From positions 1 to 10,244 of the forward strand of contig VBOK01000055.1 of NCBI GenBank assembly GCA_005877565.1: a DNA stretch of 10,244 nucleotides, written 5' to 3'. Positions 4,711 through 10,244 of this stretch are shown here, piece after piece. How positions within the stretch are numbered: position 1 is the stretch's first letter; every line of letters starts with the position of its first letter. The notes beneath the pieces were generated by a model, which saw nothing but the letters and a program-made list of their open reading frames with translations, had not been told where the DNA came from and did not search any database. The translations under genes were made by a program, and so were the position numbers. The stretch is from Nitrospirota bacterium. GTDB taxonomy: Bacteria > Nitrospirota > Nitrospiria > Nitrospirales > NS-4.

Positions 4711-5541
4711 ATGGCGCGGATCGGGTTGTGCTACGTTATCTCTCCCGTGCGTCAGAGTGCCTTCATCGCAGTGCTGGTCGTCAGCGCCGGGTGCGTTTTG
4801 CCCTCGGCAGGGCTCGATGCGGCCGGCAACAATCCCGTCCTCAAGGAGATTCAAAACACCGAGGAGTATTTCCCGGACGAGATCGGCAGCGTCTGGCACT
4901 ATCGCGGCCGCACCCGCACGGACACGATCGAGCGGGTCGCCGAAGCGACCTTTTCGAATGAAGTGTCCGCCATCGGCACGACCAATATCAAGGGCGAAAC
5001 CGTCAAGATCTTCCGGGAGACCAACCAGGCGAACAAGGGGCCGACCGACGGGTTCTTCCGCCGGGACAAGACGGGGATCACCTATTACGGCAGCCAGCCC
5101 ACCACGCCGTTTGAACAGCAGCTGATTCCCTACCGGGTGCTGGCGTTTCCCCTGGTCATGAACGGCACCTTCCGGCAGCTCGAGAAGCGGGATGTGGACA
5201 TGCAGGTGGATCTGGACGGCGATGGCCGTCACGAGCGGGCGGACGTTGTGGCGGATGTCCGGGTCGTGGCGCACACGCCAGTGACGGTGCACGCCGGCAC
5301 TTTCAACGATGCTGTCCAGATCGATGCCACGATGACCATCGTGATATCCCTGACGAAGGACCGGCGCGTCATCACGAGCCGGGACCGGATCACGAGCTGG
5401 TTCGCCCGCGGCGTCGGGCTCGTGAAGTACGTGGAGGAGATCGAAGCCCCGCCCGTGCTGGAGACCCGCGGCGAGGTCACCTACGTGAGCGAGGAACTGG
5501 AAAGCTATGCGCTCAAGAGGGCGGTGGGGGGGCACCTCTAA
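4711..5541 (+). CDS. Predicted exported protein of unknown function (DUF3108/TapB-like fold suspected)
   Basis: This is a 276-residue protein with an N-terminal hydrophobic segment (about 17-29, AFIAVLVVSAGCV). It looks like a signal peptide, with either a weak lipobox at SAGC or a type-I cleavage site after LDAA. The mature part begins with YFPDEIGSVWHYRGRT, continues with an acidic DLDGDG turn (167-172) resembling a calcium-binding loop, and ends with WFARGVGLVKYVEE (230-243). The pairing of a PxxxGxxWxYR start with a W-F/Y-A-x-G-V-G-L-V-K end is typical of periplasmic beta-rich proteins of the DUF3108/TapB-like group, whose role is mostly unknown. The ATG at 4711 is preceded in frame by TTG 4708, and GTG 4747 would give a cleaner signal peptide. 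None has a strong Shine-Dalgarno sequence. The gene diverges from the SDR gene and overlaps the bioF 3' end by 29 bp. Confidence 0.8.
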   Translation: MARIGLCYVISPVRQSAFIAVLVVSAGCVLPSAGLDAAGNNPVLKEIQNTEEYFPDEIGSVWHYRGRTRTDTIERVAEATFSNEVSAIGTTNIKGETVKIFRETNQANKGPTDGFFRRDKTGITYYGSQPTTPFEQQLIPYRVLAFPLVMNGTFRQLEKRDVDMQVDLDGDGRHERADVVADVRVVAHTPVTVHAGTFNDAVQIDATMTIVISLTKDRRVITSRDRITSWFARGVGLVKYVEEIEAPPVLETRGEVTYVSEELESYALKRAVGGHL

Positions 5542-6709
5542 GTCTCTCCCGCAGGCTGTCATCCGACGCGCAGATCTTCTGCAAGACCTCCAGCAGGTGA
5601 TCGATCTGGGCCGGCGTATGGCCGGCCGTCACGCTCAGGCGGATGCGACTGGTGCCAGCGGGCACCGTTGGCGGGCGGATGGCCGGTGCATAGATGCCGT
5701 GTGACAGCAGGGCCTCAGAGAGGCGGAGTGCCGCCTCGGCGTCTCCGATTAGAAGCGGAATGATCGGCGTGCGGCTGTCCAGGGTGTCGAAGCCCGCCTG
5801 CCTGACGCCGTCGTGAAGGCGTCGGCGCAGGGCCCACAACCGCTCCCGCCGCTCCGGTTCGTCTTCGATCACGTCAAGCGCCGCAATGGCGGCCGCGGCC
5901 TGCGCGGGCGGGAGCGCCGTCGTGTAGATGAAGGCGCGCGCCCGGTTCACCAGGTACGCGATCAGGTCTCGAGACCCTGCAACGAAGCCGCCAAGCCCGC
6001 CAAGCGCCTTGCTGAGGGTCCCCATCTGCACGAGCGGCCGGCCCTCCAGACCGAAGTGCTCCACCGTCCCCCGGCCGGTCGCGCCCATGACGCCGGTTCC
6101 GTGCGCGTCGTCCACGACCACGGTGGCACTGGCCTGCTCCGCCGCCTTGTCGAGCTCGGGAAGTGGAGCCAGATCCCCGTCCATGCTGAACACGCCGTCC
6201 GTGACGACCAACGCGGGGCGGGGAGTCCGCCCGCGTTGAAGGAGCCGCGTGAGCTGCGCATGGTCCCGGTGGCGATACACTCGCAGCGGGGCATCGCAGA
6301 GGCGGCACGCGTCGATCAAGCTGGCGTGGCAGAGCCGGTCGGCGTAGAAGACCGAGCAGTCTTCCGCCAGTGTGGTGATCAGGCCTAGACTGGCTTGGTA
6401 TCCGGTCGGGAACACCAGAGCGGCCTCGACACGTTTGAAAGCCGCCAGGCGCTCTTCCAGCTCCCGATGGGGGCGCAGGCTTCCGGACACCAGCCTCGAG
6501 GCCCCCGCCCCGACGCCGTAGCGGCGGATGGCGCTGATGGCGGCTTCGGTCACACGCGGATGGGTGGCAAGGTCCAGGTAGTTATTGGAGGAGAAGAGAA
6601 GAATCCGGCGTCCTTCCAGTTCGACCTCGGCGCCGGGCGCGGAGTCGATCGTGCGCAGTCGCCGGAGGAGGGAGCGCCGGGCCAGGGCATCCAAGCGGAA
6701 GCGGTCCAT
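5513..6709 (-). CDS. bioF: 8-amino-7-oxononanoate synthase (BioF)
   Basis: BioF is a PLP-dependent alpha-oxoamine synthase that condenses pimeloyl-ACP (or -CoA) with L-alanine to give KAPA. The 398 residues from the chosen ATG show the family pattern: SSNNYLDLA near 40-48, GAGASRLVSGS near 68-77, His128 in CHASLIDA (stacks on PLP), DDAHGTG with Asp201 and His203, the Schiff-base lysine Lys234 in TLSKALGGLGGF, and RIRLSVTAGHT near 355-365. Paralogues such as KBL, ALAS and SPT share this fold. The biotin genes nearby favour BioF. The open frame extends up to TTG 6745 with ATGs at 6721 and 6709. The 6709 start is chosen because GAGG lies 6 nt upstream and MDRFRLDAL fits the usual N-terminus. The C-terminal tail ends GAPPPPS over a run of seven G/C and overlaps the convergent gene by 29 bp. 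Confidence 0.94.
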   Translation of the reverse strand: MDRFRLDALARRSLLRRLRTIDSAPGAEVELEGRRILLFSSNNYLDLATHPRVTEAAISAIRRYGVGAGASRLVSGSLRPHRELEERLAAFKRVEAALVFPTGYQASLGLITTLAEDCSVFYADRLCHASLIDACRLCDAPLRVYRHRDHAQLTRLLQRGRTPRPALVVTDGVFSMDGDLAPLPELDKAAEQASATVVVDDAHGTGVMGATGRGTVEHFGLEGRPLVQMGTLSKALGGLGGFVAGSRDLIAYLVNRARAFIYTTALPPAQAAAAIAALDVIEDEPERRERLWALRRRLHDGVRQAGFDTLDSRTPIIPLLIGDAEAALRLSEALLSHGIYAPAIRPPTVPAGTSRIRLSVTAGHTPAQIDHLLEVLQKICASDDSLRERLRGAPPPPS

Positions 6710-6757
6710 GGGCCCCCTCATACCGTGTGACTGGCTGCGTGTCAACCGCGACGGCTG

Positions 6758-9142
6758 TTACGGCGCACCGAGGTTCGAGCGCCTTCGCCAACTGGCGTGC
6801 ACGATCATGCCCAGGCAGAGCAGCATGCCTACGAGGGAGGCCGCCGCGCCCGCGCGCAACAGCGGTGTCTCGTACTGGAACGTGATGGTATGGACGCCCG
6901 CTGGCACGACGACCGCTCGGGCCAGCGCGTTGGCCCGCATGATGGGAAGCACGAGGCCGCTCTCCAGCTTCGCGGTCCAGCCCTGATCGAAGGCGTCCAG
7001 CAGGATGAGCGCTGCCGGCTGCGGGGTTTCTACCCGTACCCGTACCTCTTCGGGCTCGTATCGCTCGATCTGAGCAACTCCTTCCATCGCGGGTCCCGGT
7101 AACGTCTCTTCAGGCGCCTCGATCACATCCACGTCCCCGCTTAGGAAATCGGGCCTCTCACGTAGCGCCACAGGATCGACCGGCACAGTCGCACGTTCCG
7201 GTCGCCGCGACAGATAGGCGCGCGGTTTGGCCGGGGCCGGATTCTGGTACAGTGCGAGGTCATAATCGGGAACGACGGCCACCAGCGAATTGTCAAACTG
7301 CGGCGATTGGAGGTAACTTCTTTGACCAATATAATAGGTCACATTGAAACGTCCGTTGACCTCTACCCCAGTGTTCTTCGGCAGCATGGCGCTGAGTGCC
7401 ATGCTGTAGCCTGGAAGGTGCCCATCCACCGCCTCGATGTGGAACTGGGCGTTGTGTTCCGGATAGAGGGCCTGCCGTCCCACCACCTGATCAGACTGAT
7501 AGCCCAGGAAGCGATGGAGGTGTTTGGGCACGACATACTTCGAGTCCAGGGTCGAGATCAGGCGGAAACGGCCTGGCATCAAGGTGCCTTCACGCGCTCT
7601 CAGGGCTCGGACAAGGGGAGGTTCGAACCAGGCAACTTCGGCAGGTGCTGTGCCGTAAACCCGCATGTTGGCGTGCGCAAGGTCCAACGCGATGATTGCC
7701 GGAAGGGTGGCGAGGACAAGCGCTTCGCGTAGCCATCCTTTTGCAGCCCCGGTAATGACCAGCCACATGCCGAGAGAAGCGACTGCGCTGAAGAGGAAGG
7801 CGTACGCGGTCGCGTCGGTCACCGCATGGGCCAGCGCTGGTGGTGCTGCGAAGCTAGCAGCCGTCCATGCGCTGATCGCTTCTGAGCGAAATATGAGACC
7901 GGCGCACGCGCATAGGATTGCGCCGACAAGCCATGGGGCCTGGTATCCCTTTCCCGCCCGTAACGCGTCGAGCCCCGCCCCTGCGAGCATGGCCATCGCG
8001 AAGGAGAAGATGCCCATGAGTTTCTCGGGGAAGCGGAACGCCGCCCACAGCGGCACAAGATGGTAGAAGGCATCATAGAGGCCACCGAACCGTCCGAGCG
8101 AAAGAAACAGAGCCAAGCAGGCGAGCAGGGCCAAGACTCGTAGGTCGCGGCGTTGCCAGGCTCCCAGGAACGCCAGCCCGATCACGGGCACTCCCAGGTA
8201 GAGGCTATCTGCCCATAGACCCCACTTCGGGCTTCCGAGAAAAACGCGTGCCACGACTACTGGGTCAGCCTTTTCGATGATCGGGGAAGCCAATATGGTG
8301 AACAAGCGTAACGGATGGGTCGACCACTGCACAGCCTCCTCATGGAATTGGGCGGACTGTGCGCGGGTGCTGCTCATAAAGACCACCCACGCCGGTACGA
8401 GCTGAATGCCAGCGAGCAGGGCTGCGAGACCGCCGATAAGCACCAACCGGAGTCCCGCTTCACGATAGGAACCTTCCACGCGTGCCGCTGTCCACAGCAG
8501 CGCAACGAAGCCGAAATAATATCCTGTCTGCACGTCACCGTTCAGAAAGACAGTTACCCAGATGACTGCCGGCGCCACCGCCCATGCGCGGCGGGCTCTG
8601 AGGGTCTTCTCGACTGCCGCGATGAAGAGCGGGAGCACACACAATGAGTAGAGGAAGACGATATTGTAGAGGGCTGATACAAGATAACCGGAGAGCGTAA
8701 ACGAGATGCTGGCGGCCAGGGCCCCCGTGCGTGACAAAGCCAGCATCCGTCCGAGCGCAAAAGCCCCGAGCGCGGCCAGCAGACACGACAGAAGCGTCGA
8801 GAAGCGATAGGCATCATGCACCGGGAACAGGAAATAGAGCAGGGTGAAGGGATGGAAGACCCCCGTGACGGCCACCCCGATGAACGGGCGGCCTAACGCC
8901 TCGTACGGGAACCATTGCGGCAGCGCGCCGGCCGCAAGCCGCTCCATCATGTACTGTTTGATCGGGAGGTAGAAGAGAAAGGCATCCCGCTTAATCAGCA
9001 CCAAGTCGGGCAGCCAGAGTCTATGGTAGAAGGCGAGTGTGATGACGCAGAGCACCGCCATCGCGAGTCCTGTCGGCGACCACACTCGGGCAATGATCCT
9101 GCGCGCGGCGCGAGGCTTTCCTTGGGGAGTGATGATACTCAT
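6758..9142 (-). CDS. YfhO-family large membrane protein (GT-C-like), downstream copy
   Basis: This 794-residue integral membrane protein resembles the YfhO family, whose studied members are linked to glycosylating surface polymers. The first membrane span (about 24-44) is followed by a large loop KRDAFLFYLPIKQYMMER (Asp53) and WFPYEALGRPF (77-87), as in GT-C glycosyltransferases, where the catalytic Asp sits in the first outer loop. About ten further hydrophobic spans run to roughly 490, with GDVQTGYYFG near 202-211 and FRFPEKLMG near 369-377. The rest to about 760 is a soluble domain with LLDAFDQGW (714-722), and a last span lies at 762-784. Substrate is unknown. The frame is open to 9238, but ATG 9140-9142 is preferred: it overlaps the upstream copy's stop as ATGA and starts right before the first span. 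bioF follows after 48 bp. Confidence 0.88.
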   Translation of the reverse strand: MSIITPQGKPRAARRIIARVWSPTGLAMAVLCVITLAFYHRLWLPDLVLIKRDAFLFYLPIKQYMMERLAAGALPQWFPYEALGRPFIGVAVTGVFHPFTLLYFLFPVHDAYRFSTLLSCLLAALGAFALGRMLALSRTGALAASISFTLSGYLVSALYNIVFLYSLCVLPLFIAAVEKTLRARRAWAVAPAVIWVTVFLNGDVQTGYYFGFVALLWTAARVEGSYREAGLRLVLIGGLAALLAGIQLVPAWVVFMSSTRAQSAQFHEEAVQWSTHPLRLFTILASPIIEKADPVVVARVFLGSPKWGLWADSLYLGVPVIGLAFLGAWQRRDLRVLALLACLALFLSLGRFGGLYDAFYHLVPLWAAFRFPEKLMGIFSFAMAMLAGAGLDALRAGKGYQAPWLVGAILCACAGLIFRSEAISAWTAASFAAPPALAHAVTDATAYAFLFSAVASLGMWLVITGAAKGWLREALVLATLPAIIALDLAHANMRVYGTAPAEVAWFEPPLVRALRAREGTLMPGRFRLISTLDSKYVVPKHLHRFLGYQSDQVVGRQALYPEHNAQFHIEAVDGHLPGYSMALSAMLPKNTGVEVNGRFNVTYYIGQRSYLQSPQFDNSLVAVVPDYDLALYQNPAPAKPRAYLSRRPERATVPVDPVALRERPDFLSGDVDVIEAPEETLPGPAMEGVAQIERYEPEEVRVRVETPQPAALILLDAFDQGWTAKLESGLVLPIMRANALARAVVVPAGVHTITFQYETPLLRAGAAASLVGMLLCLGMIVHASWRRRSNLGAP
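6837..7070 (-). repeat. 234-bp segment nearly duplicated at 9218-9451 (downstream copy)
   Basis: This stretch aligns without gaps to 9218-9451 at a constant offset of 2381 bp. By eye about 88% of bases match, including a 40-nt block around 6908-6947 with a single difference. It encodes the FDQGW region and the following strands (RANAL-ARAVVVPAG-HTITF-YETPLL). Just outside the segment on the N-terminal-coding side, similarity falls to roughly two thirds. Confidence 0.75.
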
Positions 9143-10244
9143 GCGGTGCTCTGGCTCTTGCGTGTCCGCCACTGGGCGCGCGCGATCATCGCCAGACAGA
9201 CCAGACACCCTGTCAGTGAAGCTGCCGCCCCCGCCCACAACAGCGGGGTCTCGTACCGGAACGTGATGGTATGGAAGCCCGCCGGCACGACGACCGCTCG
9301 GACCAGCGCGTTGGCCCGCATGATGGGAAGGACGAAGCCGCTCTCGTTCGTCGCGGACCAGCCCTGATCGAAGGCGTCGAGCAGGATGAGCACCGCCGGC
9401 TGAGGGGTCTCGACATGCACCCGTACCTCTTCGGGCGCGTAGCGCACGATCACGGCCGTTCCTGCTCGAGCAGGTCCTGGTAACGTCACGTTAGATGATG
9501 CCTCAATCACATCCACCTCGCCTCTCAAGAAGTCTGATCGCGCGGCCAAGCCTGCGGGATCGACGGGTGAATCGATGCGCTCCGGTTTCAGCGACAGATA
9601 GGCGCGGGGTTTGGCTAGGGCTGGATTTTGGTACAGCGCGAGGTCGTAGTCAGAAAGGCCGGCCACGAATGCTGTTGTGTAGCGCGAGTCCCGCAGAGAA
9701 GACCTTGGACCGGTGAAATAGGTGACGTTGAACCTCGCGGCCACCTCGATCCTTGGCTTCTCCGGGAGCATGGTTATGAGCGCCCTGTTGTAACCAGGAA
9801 GAGAGGCGTGGGTCGTCTCGAGATGGAACTGGGCGTTATGCTCCACGTCGAGTGCCTGCCTGCGCACGACCGACTCGATTTCCTGTCCGAGTAGAAGTCG
9901 GAGGCTTTTCCGTACCATGTGCTTGGATTCGCGGATCGGGATGAGCCGGAAACGACCAGGGGCGAGCCCGCCCTCCCGCGCTGCAATCGCCTGAGCGAGC
10001 GGGGGAATGAACATGGCGGCTTCGACAGGGCCAGTGCGGTAGGCAGAAAAGTTAGCACGCCCGAGGTCGAGCGTGAGAATCGCCAGAAGGGCGCTGAGAA
10101 GCACCGCTTCACGGAGCTGCCCATTCCGAGCTCCAAGGACGAGCATCCACACACCGAGCGAAGCCCCTGCGCTGTAAAGGAACGCAAGCGCAGCCGAGCC
10201 GGTCATTTCGCCGGCCAGGGATTCCGACGCGCCGAAATGTACGG
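9139..10244 (-). CDS. YfhO-family large membrane protein, upstream copy, C-terminal 367 residues (5' end outside window)
   Basis: This is the paralogue of the 6758-9142 gene, in tandem and in the same direction. The frame stays open through the window edge (14 more codons beyond the internal Met at 10204-10206), so the gene is partial rather than short. The visible part covers two membrane spans (SAALAFLYSAGASLGVWMLVL and LREAVLLSALLAILTLDLG), the soluble domain and the terminal span. It aligns residue by residue with the other copy through landmarks such as EHNAQFH, ARFNVTYF, SDYDLALYQNPALAKPRAYL and LLDAFDQGW. Similarity is moderate in the middle and very high near the C-terminus. The TGA stop (9139-9141) overlaps the next copy's ATG, so the two are probably translated in a coupled way. 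The catalytic-loop region that would confirm a GT-C type lies outside the window. Confidence 0.88.
   Translation of the reverse strand, partial: VHFGASESLAGEMTGSAALAFLYSAGASLGVWMLVLGARNGQLREAVLLSALLAILTLDLGRANFSAYRTGPVEAAMFIPPLAQAIAAREGGLAPGRFRLIPIRESKHMVRKSLRLLLGQEIESVVRRQALDVEHNAQFHLETTHASLPGYNRALITMLPEKPRIEVAARFNVTYFTGPRSSLRDSRYTTAFVAGLSDYDLALYQNPALAKPRAYLSLKPERIDSPVDPAGLAARSDFLRGEVDVIEASSNVTLPGPARAGTAVIVRYAPEEVRVHVETPQPAVLILLDAFDQGWSATNESGFVLPIMRANALVRAVVVPAGFHTITFRYETPLLWAGAAASLTGCLVCLAMIARAQWRTRKSQSTA
9218..9451 (-). repeat. 234-bp segment nearly duplicated at 6837-7070 (upstream copy)
   Basis: This is the partner of 6837-7070, direct orientation, gapless, about 88% identical by eye. 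Agreement extends to synonymous codon positions, which suggests recent duplication or gene conversion between the tandem YfhO genes rather than protein-level constraint alone. Confidence 0.75.

Noticed and set aside
3975..4961. 328-codon plus-strand open frame opposite the SDR
   Set aside because: It is antisense to a gene with complete SDR motifs and crosses the divergent promoter region. Its composition is low-complexity shadow type.
4696..5562. 288-codon minus-strand open frame opposite the exported-protein gene
   Set aside because: It has a His/Asp-rich shadow composition with no motif, while the plus strand has a signal peptide and family-like motifs.
9143..9238. Extension of the downstream YfhO start to 9238
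   Set aside because: The extra 32 residues are hydrophilic, overlap the upstream gene's C-terminal coding region by about 100 bp, and have no family similarity. The ATG at 9142 gives an ATGA junction.

Overview
The window is a GC-rich, gene-dense stretch of a Gram-negative-type bacterial chromosome. It holds ordinary biosynthetic genes and a pair of large membrane proteins. No rRNA, tRNA, transposase, CRISPR array or phage gene is visible. The gene content (a trp operon cut short after trpC, split biotin genes, a stand-alone PilZ protein and YfhO-like giants) and the protein style suggest a Nitrospirota/NC10/deltaproteobacteria-like environmental organism, perhaps Nitrospira. That assignment is an impression, not something the sequence proves.

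Layout. Positions 1-2798 (+ strand) are a tryptophan operon: the 3' end of trpE, then trpG, trpD and trpC. The trpG-trpD junction is tight. The trpE-trpG and trpD-trpC junctions each carry a roughly 90-100 bp element built of degenerate 7-bp repeats in two opposed arms. trpF, trpB and trpA do not follow. Instead trpC runs head-on, 4 bp apart, into a minus-strand cluster: a FabG-like SDR (GTG start), bioD (TTG start, overlapping the SDR stop) and a PilZ protein, read from about 4673 down to 2803. A plus-strand gene for a probable exported protein of unknown function (4711-5541) diverges from this cluster, and its 3' end overlaps the 3' end of minus-strand bioF (5513-6709). Upstream of bioF on the same strand are two tandem YfhO-like membrane proteins. 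The upstream copy is cut by the window edge and overlaps the downstream copy by ATGA.

How the genes work together. TrpE/TrpG make anthranilate from chorismate, TrpD adds the phosphoribosyl group, and TrpC closes the indole ring. BioF makes KAPA from pimeloyl-ACP and BioD makes dethiobiotin from DAPA. The SDR coupled to bioD could supply a ketoacyl-ACP reduction for the pimeloyl arm, but its catalytic tetrad lacks the usual Asn. PilZ would bind cyclic di-GMP, and its link to biotin is probably positional only.

The least explained signal is the pair of heptad-repeat inverted elements inside the trp operon. Second are the tandem YfhO genes, which share a sharply bounded, highly similar 234-bp segment. 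No intergenic stretch exceeds about 106 bp, so there are no large unannotated gaps.
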